Source of the DNA: an uncultured Collinsella sp.
Lineage (GTDB): Bacteria > Actinomycetota > Coriobacteriia > Coriobacteriales > Coriobacteriaceae
Length of the DNA stretch: 64,000 nucleotides
NCBI GenBank assembly: GCA_958451615.1
Contig: CAUDQR010000006.1
Coordinates: forward strand, 1 to 64,000
Direction of reading: 5' to 3'
This document shows, one piece after another, positions 33,039 to 41,603 of this stretch; the first letter of the stretch is position 1, and each line of letters starts with the position of its first letter. The notes beneath the pieces were generated by a model that saw nothing but the letters and a program-made list of their open reading frames with translations, was not told the DNA's origin and searched no databases. A program made the position numbers and the translations under genes.

Positions 33039-33704
33039 CTACCCCGCTACGCGCACGCTGGGGCACAAATCTGCCAGCGGACACTCGTCGCACTTGGGTT
33101 TGCGGGCATCGCAGATTTCGCGACCGAAGGTGATCCACTGATGGTTGACCGACTCCCAATACTCGTGCGGCAAAATCTTAAGCAGATCCTGCTCGGTCTT
33201 GAGCGGCTCCTTGGCATGCGTCTTAGGACTCAGCATCAGGCGGTGCGCAATGCGGTTGACGTGCGTGTCCACCGCAATGCCCTCCACAATGCCATACCCC
33301 ACGTTGAGCACGATGTTCGCCGTCTTGCGCCCCACACCCGGCAGCTTTACAAGCTCCTTCATGTCGGCCGGTACCTCGCCGCCGTAGTCAGCAACGATCA
33401 TCTGCGCGGCCTCCACGGCATGCTTGGCCTTACTCTTATAAAAGCCGAGTGACTTAATGGTGTCTGCCACGTCAGCCACGCTCGCCCCGGCCATGGCCTC
33501 GGGCGTGGGCCACTGGGCAAACAGCCGCGGCGTCACCTTGTTGACCTGCGCATCGGTCGTTTGCGCCGAGAGCAGCACCGCGATCAGCAGGCGGAAGGGA
33601 TTCTCGTGGTCCAAAAAGCACTCGACCGGGCCATAGCGACGGTTGAGGCGCTCACACACCTCGATGGCGCGCTCGCGCTTGGCGGCATTGGTCTCGCGTG
33701 GCAT
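33039..33704 (-). CDS. nth: Endonuclease III (DNA glycosylase/AP lyase)
   Basis: 221-residue base-excision repair enzyme removing oxidised pyrimidines. HhH motif LPGVGRKTAN carries catalytic Lys127, and Asp146 is in VDTHVNR. The [4Fe-4S] ligands are Cys198, Cys205, Cys208 and Cys214 (C-x6-C-x2-C-x5-C). ATG 33704 has GAGGAG 4-5 nt upstream. It lies 63 bp from the ABC exporter gene in the same direction. Confidence 0.96.
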   Translation of the reverse strand: MPRETNAAKRERAIEVCERLNRRYGPVECFLDHENPFRLLIAVLLSAQTTDAQVNKVTPRLFAQWPTPEAMAGASVADVADTIKSLGFYKSKAKHAVEAAQMIVADYGGEVPADMKELVKLPGVGRKTANIVLNVGYGIVEGIAVDTHVNRIAHRLMLSPKTHAKEPLKTEQDLLKILPHEYWESVNHQWITFGREICDARKPKCDECPLADLCPSVRVAG

Positions 33705-33767
33705 AACGACTCCTCGGCTCAACGGCACAATAAACTTATGGACACAATTGTCCCACGTCCGAGACGT

Positions 33768-35570
33768 TTACGACTCCAAGAATGCGCCGGTCTGACGGCT
33801 CCACAGGCTCGCGTACTCGCCACCTGCCTCGACAAGCTGCGTATGCGTGCCGTCCTCGACGATCTCGCCATCGGCCAGCACCACAATGCGGTCGAGCGCC
33901 GCCACGGTGGACAGGCGGTGCGCCACCACAATGGAGGTACGTCCACGCATCAGGTTTTCGAGCGCCTCCTGCACCAGCGCCTCGGACTCGCTGTCCAGGG
34001 CAGAGGTCGCCTCGTCGAGTACCAGAATCGGCGCGTCGGTGAGGATGGCACGGGCAATGGCCACGCGCTGGCGCTGGCCGCCCGAAAGCTTGACGCCGCG
34101 CTCGCCCACCATGGTGTCAAAGCCATGGGGCAGGCGGTCGATAAACTCCAGGGCATTGGCCAGGCGCGCCGCCTCACGAATTTGCTCGTCGGTGGCGTCG
34201 GGGCGGCCGTAGGCGATATTCTCGCGAATGGAGCGGTGGAACAGCAGCGCCTCCTGCGGCACGTAGGCAACCTGGCGGCGCAGGCTCTGCTGTGTGCAGC
34301 GCGAGACATCCTGACCGTCCACGAGTACGCGGCCGCCCTGAACATCGTCCAGGCGCAGCAGCAGCTTGGTGAGCGTCGTCTTGCCCGAGCCCGATTTACC
34401 CACCAGGCCCACGCGCTGGCCCGCCGGCACATGGAGCGTCAGGTCGTCGAACACGCTATCGCCCGCCGCGGCGTCACGGTATGCAAAGCTCAAGTGCTCA
34501 AAATCAATCGCGCCCTCGCTCACCTTGAGCTCGGGGGCATCCGGGTCGTCTGCCACCAAGCGTGGCTCGTCCAGCACGCGCGTCATCTCGGCCGCATCGC
34601 CCAAAGCGCGGTTGATACGCTGCATCATGGAACTCACGTAGTTCAGGCGCATGGTGAGGTTATAGGTGTAGGTAAAGATCATGACGAGCGAGCCCGCCGA
34701 GATGCCAAACCACGCGTTGCCGCCCGCCACGAACACACTCACCACGGCCATGGTGATGACGATAAGGCCCGAGGTCGTAAAGTTGCGCTGCATCATGGCG
34801 TGCATCGAGACCGTCTCGGCGTCGCGCGCGGCTCGATCGGCGGTGTCGAACAGATCGCGTTCAAAGTCCTCGCGCCCGCAGGTCTTGACGGCCAAGATGT
34901 TCGTGACCGCGTCGGAGAGCACGCCCGACAGCTTGTTCTGTGCGGCGGACGTCGCGGCCGAAAGCGGCATGATGCGCTTGTACATAAGCCAGACAAACGC
35001 GATGTAGACGACCATGATGCACACCAGGATCACGGTAAATGTGGGCACCACCGGAGCGAGCGCCGTCACCGTGCAGACAACCGAGGTGATGGTGGGAATG
35101 AGCGAATACACCGTCACGTCCACCAGACCCGTGTAGCCGCTCATAAAACGGCTCGTTTGGCTCACAAGCGATCCGCCAAAGCGGCTGGTATGGAATGTCA
35201 TAGATTGGTTGGAGAGCGTGTCGAAGCATAGGCGCGCCAGGTGATAGTTGCCCGCAATCTCGAGCTTGTAGACGGTGTAGTCCTGCAGCTTGGAGAGGAT
35301 CTGGCCTGCCAAGTTGACGAGCACGAGCGCTAGGATATAGGGGCCGAAGACCTCAAACACCTGGTCACCCGCCACGGGGCCGGCCTGGACGCGGTCGACG
35401 ATGAGGGCCATCACGTAGGTGTTGGCAAACGTGAGCAAAAAGATGTAGCCCGCCGACGAGAACACCGAGAGAAAGACGATCAGCGGCTGCGTGCGCGTGA
35501 CGTCCCAAAAACGCTGCAGCGTGCGGCGCACGGTGGAGCGTTTGAGCGGACTGGTGCTTCTCTGAGACAT
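33768..35570 (-). CDS. ABC transporter, fused permease and ATPase (MsbA/LmrA-like half transporter)
   Basis: 600-residue exporter-type subunit that acts as a homodimer or with a partner. Six membrane spans lie in about 30-330. The ATPase domain (about 360-590) has Walker A GKSGSGKTTL, signature LSGGQRQR and Walker B ILVLDEATSALD. ATG 35570 follows AAAGGAAGCCC. No partner half-transporter is adjacent, so a homodimer is likely. The substrate (lipid, peptide or drug) cannot be predicted. Confidence 0.93.
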   Translation of the reverse strand: MSQRSTSPLKRSTVRRTLQRFWDVTRTQPLIVFLSVFSSAGYIFLLTFANTYVMALIVDRVQAGPVAGDQVFEVFGPYILALVLVNLAGQILSKLQDYTVYKLEIAGNYHLARLCFDTLSNQSMTFHTSRFGGSLVSQTSRFMSGYTGLVDVTVYSLIPTITSVVCTVTALAPVVPTFTVILVCIMVVYIAFVWLMYKRIMPLSAATSAAQNKLSGVLSDAVTNILAVKTCGREDFERDLFDTADRAARDAETVSMHAMMQRNFTTSGLIVITMAVVSVFVAGGNAWFGISAGSLVMIFTYTYNLTMRLNYVSSMMQRINRALGDAAEMTRVLDEPRLVADDPDAPELKVSEGAIDFEHLSFAYRDAAAGDSVFDDLTLHVPAGQRVGLVGKSGSGKTTLTKLLLRLDDVQGGRVLVDGQDVSRCTQQSLRRQVAYVPQEALLFHRSIRENIAYGRPDATDEQIREAARLANALEFIDRLPHGFDTMVGERGVKLSGGQRQRVAIARAILTDAPILVLDEATSALDSESEALVQEALENLMRGRTSIVVAHRLSTVAALDRIVVLADGEIVEDGTHTQLVEAGGEYASLWSRQTGAFLES

Positions 35571-35644
35571 GGGCTTCCTTTCGCGTCTGATAGGGCGAAA
35601 CGCCATTGTTGCACATTGAAGCGCACTTCAGGCAAGCACGATGC

Positions 35645-35684
35645 GAAAAGCAGCGGGGCACCCGCGTTTACACCGGCACCCCGC
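35645..35684 (-). terminator. Probable terminator of rmuC
   Basis: Ten-base stem with two wobble pairs (35653-35662, 35675-35684) followed by TGCTTTTCG on the minus strand, just past the rmuC stop. The T-run is short. Confidence 0.55.
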
Positions 35685-35696
35685 CGTCAGATGCAG

Positions 35697-37052
35697 CTAG
35701 TCCTCGTCTTTTTGGCCTGCGAGCAGCTCCGCGGATGTGAGCCCCAAAATCTCATCGGCTTGGTCGGCATCCTCCAGCGCGTCGATGTCCTTGAGCTTGC
35801 GCTCCATGACGTTGGTGCGCGTGGTAATGATGCCCTCGACCGTTTTGCCCGCGGTCTCGATCTGCTGCTGGGCGCGGCGCAGCGCCGCCTGATAGCGCGG
35901 CAGCTCGGCCTTGACGGCGGAGAGCACGCGCAGTACGTCGTCGGTACGTTTTTGCAGCCTAAACGTCTGGTAGCTCATCTGCAGACTATTGAGGATGGCC
36001 GCCATGGTGCTGGGGCCGGCAACGTTGACGTGATAGTCGCGGCCCAGGGTCTCGATAAGCCCGGGGCGACTGACGACCTCGGCGTACAGCCCCTCAAACG
36101 GCACGAACATAATGCCAAAGTTGGTCGTTGCCGGCACACTCAGGTACTTTTCGCAGATGTCTTTAGCCTCGCGCTTGACCATGGTGTCGAGCGTCTTGCG
36201 CGCAGCCGCCACGGTCTCCGCATCGCCCGACTCCTGCGCGTCGAGCAGATGCTCGTACGCATCACCCGGGAATTTGGAGTCAATCGGCAGCAGCACGGGG
36301 TCGCCCTCGTCTACCGGCAGCTTGACGGCAAACTCAACACGCTCCGAGGCGCCAGGCTTGGTGGCAACGTTTTCCAGATACTGGTCGGGCGTAAGGATGT
36401 CCGCCAGGATCGCGCCCAGCTGCACCTCGCCCAAAATGCCACGCGCCTTGACATTGCCCAGCACGCGCTTAAGGTCGCCCACGCCGGTGGCGATAGACTG
36501 CATGTCGCCCAGGCCCTTGTACACGGCCTCGAGCTGGTCGCTCACCTGCTTAAACGATGCCGACAGTCGGTCGTTGAGCGTGCGAGAGAGCTTCTCGTCC
36601 ACCGTCGCACGCATTTGGTCGAGCTGCACGTTGTTGTCTTTGCGGATGGCGCCCAGCTGAGCATCGACCGTCTCGCGCACCTTGTCCAGGCGATGCTCGA
36701 TGCCTTCGCGGTTGGCGCCAAGCTGTTGGGCCGTCTCGCGGCGCAGGTCATCCATACGGTCGCCGGCCTGCGAGAACTCGCGCGCAATGGTCAGGTAGCG
36801 CTGCTGCTCTACGGCGGCGTCGGTCGTCTGCTGCTGCGCGATGGCATTTGCCGTGCGACGGGTTTCGGCCAACGCGACGTTCAGGGTGTCGAGCGTGCTG
36901 TTGGCCTGCTCGAGCGCTGCCAGCGTTTCCGCGCTACTGTCGCCACGCTCCCGCAGCTCGGCACGCAGGCTCTTGAGCTGGAGGGCGCAAGCCACAGCAA
37001 CCCCCACCGCCACCAAGGCGATCACAACAAGCACAATATCAATAGCAGACAT
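35697..37052 (-). CDS. rmuC: RmuC family DNA recombination protein
   Basis: 451-residue protein with one N-terminal membrane span (IDIVLVVIALVAVGVAVACAL), a long coiled coil (about 30-190), and a C-terminal nuclease-like RmuC domain (about 200-420) including LPIDSKFPGDAYEHLLDA. RmuC limits inversion rearrangements at short repeats in E. coli, a plausible need in a genome this rich in inverted repeats, though that link is speculation. ATG 37052 with GGAG close upstream. Confidence 0.92.
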   Translation of the reverse strand: MSAIDIVLVVIALVAVGVAVACALQLKSLRAELRERGDSSAETLAALEQANSTLDTLNVALAETRRTANAIAQQQTTDAAVEQQRYLTIAREFSQAGDRMDDLRRETAQQLGANREGIEHRLDKVRETVDAQLGAIRKDNNVQLDQMRATVDEKLSRTLNDRLSASFKQVSDQLEAVYKGLGDMQSIATGVGDLKRVLGNVKARGILGEVQLGAILADILTPDQYLENVATKPGASERVEFAVKLPVDEGDPVLLPIDSKFPGDAYEHLLDAQESGDAETVAAARKTLDTMVKREAKDICEKYLSVPATTNFGIMFVPFEGLYAEVVSRPGLIETLGRDYHVNVAGPSTMAAILNSLQMSYQTFRLQKRTDDVLRVLSAVKAELPRYQAALRRAQQQIETAGKTVEGIITTRTNVMERKLKDIDALEDADQADEILGLTSAELLAGQKDED

Positions 37053-37103
37053 AAACTCCGCCCAACAAACCCAATCGAGCACCAATCAAAACCGCGATCA
37101 ATC

Positions 37104-37667
37104 TTACCCCGCCACACGCACCGGGCGGCCGGCCCCTTCTTGGGTGCCCCTCTCCTCCGCATATTCCATAATGCGACGCGCCGTCTCCCTGCTCACCCTT
37201 GAGTCATCGCCGGCCAAGTATGCGTATACGTTTCCTTTATTCAGGTGCAGAGCACGGCAGAGGCCATAGCGCGTTACGCCCGATTCCTCCAATGCTTCCA
37301 GTATTCTTTTTCGCATCAGGGCGTTGATCCTTCTGTTCGCCACCGGCTTTTCCTTCACCGCTCTATACGCACGCCAAACGTTGGCATAACGATTAGGAAG
37401 CTCACTTTTGGCGCATAAAGATATTATGTTACCCGCTTGACCGTACAAGGACAAAACGTCTCGGTAATCCTCTTCCATCCACGAGCCCTCGGATAAACCC
37501 AGAACGTATTCGGCTTTTCCTTGCGCCAAAGCAAGCAAAAACAGAGGCTCCGCCACGCGCGGCGCAACCGTCGTCGCCTGCTCAACCAGCTTTCTAAAAC
37601 TCAGTGACTGCTGTCCGGATAGCTCTCGGCAATAGCCTTTTAAGAATCCCTCAAAGGTCAGATTCAA
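37104..37667 (-). CDS. Uncharacterised protein with C-terminal helix-turn-helix
   Basis: 187-residue protein I do not recognise. The N-terminal part (LTFEGFLKGYCRELSGQQ) has no family I can name. The last 60 residues (ALMRKRILEALEESGVTRYG, then LCRALHLNKGNVYAYLAGD and ARRIMEYAEE) look like an XRE-type helix-turn-helix. The start is probably TTG 37667: GGAGG lies 7 nt upstream, within the codons following the ATG at 37685. The upstream 60 bp are strikingly AT-rich compared with neighbours. A DNA-binding or antitoxin role is possible, but no toxin partner is visible. Confidence 0.65.
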   Translation of the reverse strand: MNLTFEGFLKGYCRELSGQQSLSFRKLVEQATTVAPRVAEPLFLLALAQGKAEYVLGLSEGSWMEEDYRDVLSLYGQAGNIISLCAKSELPNRYANVWRAYRAVKEKPVANRRINALMRKRILEALEESGVTRYGLCRALHLNKGNVYAYLAGDDSRVSRETARRIMEYAEERGTQEGAGRPVRVAG

Positions 37668-37741
37668 CCGCGCACCTCCGTTCATTTGCTATTATTATTT
37701 ATCTTCAATAATACTATTTAGTCGCACGACATGACCCGCAA

Positions 37742-37779
37742 GATGCAAGGATTCCACTCGTGGCGATAATCCTTGCATC
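37742..37779. repeat. 12-bp perfect inverted repeat
   Basis: Arms GATGCAAGGATT (37742-37753) and AATCCTTGCATC (37768-37779) lie just past the stop codon of the small membrane protein gene. No T-run follows on the minus strand. It may be a weak terminator. Confidence 0.6.
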
Positions 37780-37803
37780 CAAGAAGACCAATGGTGGCGA
37801 ACG

Positions 37804-38238
37804 TCAGTCTTCCCAACCGACCTGGATGGTTGTTATGACGTCACCTAGGCGCTGGCCGAGGGCTGACAGATGTTGGAGCACCTCGTTGGGCGATGCGCCG
37901 TTGAGGATGCACGTGAGGGCATACGACGCCAGAAAGATGGCCGCAAGCCCCAACGGGATGAGCACGATCATCGCCAATGTGCGCAGGCGCTGGCCCAAAC
38001 GGCGGCGGCGCGCGCGGCGTTTGTCGAACGCGAGCTCCTGCGCATATGAATCTTGCTGTACGGAATAGGCCTCTGGCGCCGATTCACACCCGGGCACAGC
38101 TGCAGGTACAGCAGCGGGCACGACATTTTGCGCAAAGGGCTGGGCTGCCGCCCCTTGCATTTGCATCTCCATGAGTCGTTGCTGCTGACGCAGCATGCGC
38201 TCAGCTTGTTGCTGCGGAGTCTCAAGAAACAGATCCAT
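37804..38238 (-). CDS. Small single-span membrane protein of unknown function
   Basis: 144-residue protein. Residues 1-30 are Gln/Met-rich and helical (QQQAERMLRQQQRLMEMQMQ), about 35-75 is Ala/Pro-rich linker, a basic patch KRRARRRRLGQRLR precedes one membrane span (LAMIVLIPLGLAAIFLASYAL), and a short tail ends VGWED. By the positive-inside rule the N-terminus is cytoplasmic. ATG 38238 follows GGAGGCCAGC. I cannot assign a family or function. Confidence 0.7.
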   Translation of the reverse strand: MDLFLETPQQQAERMLRQQQRLMEMQMQGAAAQPFAQNVVPAAVPAAVPGCESAPEAYSVQQDSYAQELAFDKRRARRRRLGQRLRTLAMIVLIPLGLAAIFLASYALTCILNGASPNEVLQHLSALGQRLGDVITTIQVGWED

Positions 38239-38489
38239 GCTGGCCTCCAAAATCGGAGCATTCGACGCTTACGACCAGCATCCCGCACCGCCATGACCGC
38301 GACAACGCAATCGCCGGCAATAGCCACAAAGTTTCTTTTGCTCAAAAGCCGTCGAAAAGCTCAACAACTCCCCTACCAGCACTTTCTCTGAGCTTTTTTC
38401 GCCAGCAATCTTTTGGCCTTCCACTCTTACGCCAACTGACCAAAATCTAACCAAAAACTTGACGAAAATTGTGAAGACAGGGACCCCAC

Positions 38490-38521
38490 ACAAAAACGTG
38501 CCGCCCCAAAAGGGGCGGCAC
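38490..38521 (-). terminator. Strong hairpin terminator downstream of rubrerythrin
   Basis: Perfect 10-bp arms GTGCCGCCCC/GGGGCGGCAC (38498-38507, 38512-38521) with loop of four, followed by GTTTTTGTG on the minus strand. It lies about 170 bp past the rubrerythrin gene, beyond a long inverted repeat. Confidence 0.8.
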
Positions 38522-38570
38522 ACAAACTTCTAATCAGCTTTTCAGTAACGAGCACGCGACGACCCGAAGC

Positions 38571-38670
38571 CGGAGCGCAGGGCGGGAGGCCGGATCGCCT
38601 TCCCTCAACGCGACCCTGCGGAGCCGTGAGCGGGGAGGGAAGGCGATCCGGCCTCCCGCCCTGCGCTCCG
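38571..38670. repeat. 35-bp perfect inverted repeat downstream of rubrerythrin
   Basis: Arms 38571-38605 and 38636-38670 are exact complements (outer end CGGAGCGCAGGGCGGGAGGC) around a 30-bp GC-rich loop. Its GC content is well above the flanking sequence. It starts 20 bp after the rubrerythrin stop codon. Confidence 0.9.
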
Positions 38671-38689
38671 CAGCAGCCAGCGCCAAGCG

Positions 38690-39229
38690 CTAGTAGTTCA
38701 CCACCTGCTCCTCAAAGTACGCCTTCGGGTGGTTACAAACCGGGCACACCTCAGGCGCCTCGGCACCAACGTGCAGGTGCCCGCAGTTCAGGCACTTCCA
38801 CACCTTTACGCCCTCACGCTCAAACACCTCGCCCGACTCGATGCGCTCGACGAGCTTGTTGTAGCGCTCCTCGTGGGCCTTCTCGACGGCGGCGACACCA
38901 CGGAACTTTGCGGCAATCTCGGCAAAGCCCTCTTCCTCGGCGGTCTTGGCAAACTCGTCGTACATCGTGGTCCACTCGTAGTTCTCACCCGCGGCGGCAT
39001 CGCGCAGATTGTCCAGGGTATCGGGGACGGCGCCATCGTGCAGATACTTAAACCACAGTTTGGCGTGCTCGGACTCGTTGCCAGCCGTCTCGGCAAAGAT
39101 GTTCGAGATCTGAACGTAGCCGTCCTTCTTTGCCTTGGAGGCATAGTAGCGATACTTGGTGTGTGCCTGGGACTCACCGGCAAAAGCGGTCTCGAGGTTC
39201 TTCTTGGTTTGGGAATTCTCAAAATCCAT
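38690..39229 (-). CDS. rbr: Rubrerythrin
   Basis: 179-residue peroxide-scavenging protein typical of anaerobes; reduces H2O2 with electrons from NADH via rubredoxin-like partners. The N-terminal ferritin-like four-helix domain holds the di-iron ligands (Glu19 in FAGESQAH, Glu52 in NESEHAK, and Glu/His in EKAHEERY). The C-terminal rubredoxin domain has Cys146, Cys149, Cys162 and Cys165. ATG 39229 follows AAGGGAAGTACACCT. It stands alone near an Rrf2 iron-sulfur regulator, which could control it. Confidence 0.95.
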   Translation of the reverse strand: MDFENSQTKKNLETAFAGESQAHTKYRYYASKAKKDGYVQISNIFAETAGNESEHAKLWFKYLHDGAVPDTLDNLRDAAAGENYEWTTMYDEFAKTAEEEGFAEIAAKFRGVAAVEKAHEERYNKLVERIESGEVFEREGVKVWKCLNCGHLHVGAEAPEVCPVCNHPKAYFEEQVVNY

Positions 39230-39343
39230 AGGTGTACTTCCCTTCAACGCATGCCGCCCGTAGGCTTCGAGCGGCCTCGTCTTTAGGATGCCCTCATGTC
39301 GGAAATCTAAACCTTACAATCCTGTTCTTCAGATTTCCACGGG

Positions 39344-40249
39344 CTAAATGCTCAGCCAGCGATCGCCCTCGGCTCGGCAAAAGCCCTCACGCTCCAGGTC
39401 GGCCAGAATGCCCGCGACAAGCTCGCGCTCGACCGGCCCGCGCCCAGCCGCCGCTTCCATATCGTTAACGCCCACCACGGCATCAGCAAGCGTAATCCCC
39501 GCCGGTTGGCCATCGCGCGCTGCCAGCAACATGCGCACGATATGCGCGCGCTTTTGGCGACGTGAGCCCTCAAACTTTGATTGACGGCTATAGCCCGCCG
39601 AGCGCCTGGACGGATTGGGCAACGTCTTTTTTAGATATGCGCCGTAGTCCAGCAACGCGTAATACCACGCGCGCGGCGTGTCGGCATCATCGAGCGGCAC
39701 GGCAAAGGGAGCGATCTCGTCGGTCGCCGCACCGGGGACCGCCGGACAGGCCGCCTGAATCAGCGGCACCAGCTCGCGGTCGGGAACAGCCGGTACATCG
39801 GGAAAGAAGTGATGCAGAAAGACCGTGCGCACGTTGGTCTCCAGATACACGCCTGGAAGGTCAAACGCGAACGACCGGATACCTTGCGCCGTTGCCGGGC
39901 CAATACCAGGCAGAGCGACCAAGTCACGCGTCTCACGCGGAAACTCACCGTCCCAGTCCTCCACAACGCGCTGAGCGGCCTTGTGGAGCGCCAGAGCGCG
40001 TCGGTTGTAGCCCATGCCCTGCCAAGCGTCCAAAACATCGGAAGGCGCGGCTTGGGCAAGCGCCTGCACGGTCGGAAAGCGATCGAGCCACGCCGGCATA
40101 CGCGTCTCCACGCGTGGCACCTGTGTTTGCTGCAACATGACCTCGGAAAGCCAAATAATGTACGGATCGCGCGTGCGGCGCCACGGAAGGTCGCGATAAC
40201 GCAGGACCCCTTCCGAACGAATCATCGAACGAAAGGGGTCCTGAATCAT
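39344..40249 (-). CDS. MutY-like HhH-GPD DNA glycosylase lacking the iron-sulfur cluster
   Basis: 301-residue protein with a MutY-like N-terminus (LPWRRTRDPYIIWLSEVMLQ, Glu36 aligning with E. coli MutY Glu37) and an HhH motif LPGIGPATAQGI. The catalytic Asp of MutY (E. coli Asp138, LDGNV) is Glu137 here (YLETNV). The four-cysteine cluster loop and the C-terminal 8-oxoG-recognition domain are absent; only two scattered cysteines lie in the C-terminal half. It may be a distinct adenine or other base glycosylase, so I leave the symbol empty. ATG 40249 follows AAGGAGCATAGAT. It is 21 bp from the Rrf2 gene, probably one operon. Confidence 0.82.
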   Translation of the reverse strand: MIQDPFRSMIRSEGVLRYRDLPWRRTRDPYIIWLSEVMLQQTQVPRVETRMPAWLDRFPTVQALAQAAPSDVLDAWQGMGYNRRALALHKAAQRVVEDWDGEFPRETRDLVALPGIGPATAQGIRSFAFDLPGVYLETNVRTVFLHHFFPDVPAVPDRELVPLIQAACPAVPGAATDEIAPFAVPLDDADTPRAWYYALLDYGAYLKKTLPNPSRRSAGYSRQSKFEGSRRQKRAHIVRMLLAARDGQPAGITLADAVVGVNDMEAAAGRGPVERELVAGILADLEREGFCRAEGDRWLSI

Positions 40250-40270
40250 ATCTATGCTCCTTATGCGGCG

Positions 40271-40756
40271 CTATTCCTCCCGGCAAGCGCACGCGCAGGT
40301 GGCGTACTCGGGAAACGCTTCGCGGTCGGCGAACTTGGGATCGACGGCCGGGAACTGGCGGTGAGCGACGATGTCGCCGAGCGAAACGGAATCGAGGTAA
40401 TCGCGCATCAACGCTTGAGCTCCGGCCCACAGGGGATGATAGCAGCACGTGCCCATGCGTGCACAGTCGCCATCGGGTGCGGTGCAATCATTCATAACCA
40501 TAGGGCCCTGAACGGCCTCGACGACCTGGCGGATGGTGACGTCGTCCGGACTGACCTTGAGACGCATGCCACCGTGGACGCCACGCAGGCTCTCCACAAT
40601 ACCGGCCTGGACCAAACCGTGCTGAATCGAGCGGGCAAACGAATACGGAACATTGACCTCTTCGGCAGCGGTGCGAACAGAAAGCAAACGCTCCGGATCC
40701 TCGGCAAGCATCGCCAACATACGAAGGGCGTAATCAGTCTTCCTCGATATGTCCAT
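40271..40756 (-). CDS. Rrf2 family regulator, IscR-like with cluster ligands
   Basis: 161-residue winged-helix regulator. The DNA-binding N-terminus is MDISRKTDYALRMLAMLAED. Cys91, Cys98, Cys104 and His107 match the [2Fe-2S] ligand spacing of IscR (Cys92, Cys98, Cys104, His107). An unusual Cys-rich tail (CACAC) ends the protein. It likely senses iron-sulfur status, oxygen or NO. ATG 40756 follows AAAGGGGAAAA. It is the first gene of a two-gene unit with the MutY-like glycosylase; no isc/suf genes are adjacent. Confidence 0.9.
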   Translation of the reverse strand: MDISRKTDYALRMLAMLAEDPERLLSVRTAAEEVNVPYSFARSIQHGLVQAGIVESLRGVHGGMRLKVSPDDVTIRQVVEAVQGPMVMNDCTAPDGDCARMGTCCYHPLWAGAQALMRDYLDSVSLGDIVAHRQFPAVDPKFADREAFPEYATCACACREE

Positions 40757-41078
40757 TTTTCCCCTTTCAAGGAATACGAACAGCTCGAACGAGCTCCGGG
40801 GGCCGAGCTTGTGTCGAGACGCTAAATGACCGCTAGGACATCCAAATGGTAAATCGGATATCCACTGAACGCCGCGCTCGGAGCGAAATGCATCAGATGC
40901 GGCCTACAGTGCAATTTAGTATAACCTAACCCCCTGTCTCGTTGAACAGGTGTTGCGCAACAAAGCTGTTGTTCAGACAAATATACTTATTAGATTTTAC
41001 TTGCGTTCCCGAAGGCGCGGGGATTCTGGGCGAAGATGCGCCAGGGCGATCGTTCTATCGAAACAAAGTGCATCAAAC
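40757..41078. other. Intergenic region upstream of the Rrf2 gene
   Basis: About 320 bp without a gene. It presumably holds the Rrf2 promoter. I see a loose dyad GGATATCC with GGATGTCC (about 40835-40862) that might be an operator, and AT-rich DNA near 40910-41000. Nothing further can be supported. Confidence 0.4.
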
Positions 41079-41108
41079 GCAAAAAGCCACGTCCGAAGAC
41101 GTGGCTTT
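41079..41108 (-). terminator. Terminator of tRNA-Asp
   Basis: Perfect 11-bp stem AAAGCCACGTC/GACGTGGCTTT with a TTCG tetraloop (minus strand), followed by TTTTTGCG, 9 bp past the tRNA CCA end. Confidence 0.9.
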
Positions 41109-41116
41109 AATTGCGT

Positions 41117-41194
<78 letters not shown>

Positions 41195-41302
41195 AGGCAG
41201 GCGTTCGCGTTTGTTTCCGCTCGCGTGCGCTGCGGGGATTAGTATACACAGAAGTCTGTCCGGCGCGCAACAACTTTTTTGAAAAAATTTTTGGGGCCAT
41301 CC

Positions 41303-41445
41303 GGGAGGGTCTCCGGGGCTGGGGGCGGGGGTTAAGTTTGCTGCTCTACAGTCCTGCGCAAGACGGAAAGCACATTAAGTGCTTTCCTTTGCGTGCGGAA
41401 CTCGCGACAAACTTAACCCCCGCCCCCAGCCCCGGAGACCCTCCC
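41303..41445. repeat. 38-bp perfect inverted repeat beside tRNA-Asp
   Basis: Arms 41303-41340 and 41408-41445 are exact complements (inner end GGGGGTTAAGTTTG). The 67-bp spacer contains a second hairpin GGAAAGCAC/GTGCTTTCC. The arms are very GC-rich at their outer ends. No coding frame of interest lies inside. It sits about 110 bp upstream of the tRNA 5' end. Confidence 0.9.
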
Positions 41446-41561
41446 TGCCGTCACATTGTTCAACCAGTTTTTCGGGCGTGCGCCGCTGCGCGGCTAGCCC
41501 GCATGCTCCTCGGCGGGGTTGGTCTGATTGTTCTGGTTGGACTTCTTACTTTGGCTCAAAG

Positions 41562-41596
41562 AAAAACGGGAGATGCGTTGTGCATCCCCCGTTTTT
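41562..41596 (-). terminator. Terminator of the phosphodiesterase gene (possibly bidirectional)
   Basis: Fifteen-base arms with one mismatch (41562-41576, 41582-41596) include A and T tracts on both sides, giving TTTTT after the hairpin on the minus strand just beyond the stop at 41604. Confidence 0.8.
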
Positions 41597-41603
41597 GTTG
41601 CGG

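Noticed and set aside
29575..33141. Very long open frame on the plus strand (about 1190 codons) opposite mfd
   Set aside because: It is antisense to a clear full-length Mfd, has the Ala/Arg/His-rich composition of a GC-rich shadow frame, and lacks a ribosome site or recognisable domain.
39344..40249. Assigning the symbol mutY
   Set aside because: Catalytic Asp is replaced by Glu and both the iron-sulfur cluster and the C-terminal recognition domain are missing.
41303..41445. Integration site (att) of a genomic island at tRNA-Asp
   Set aside because: No integrase, no duplicated tRNA 3' end and no foreign gene block is visible nearby.
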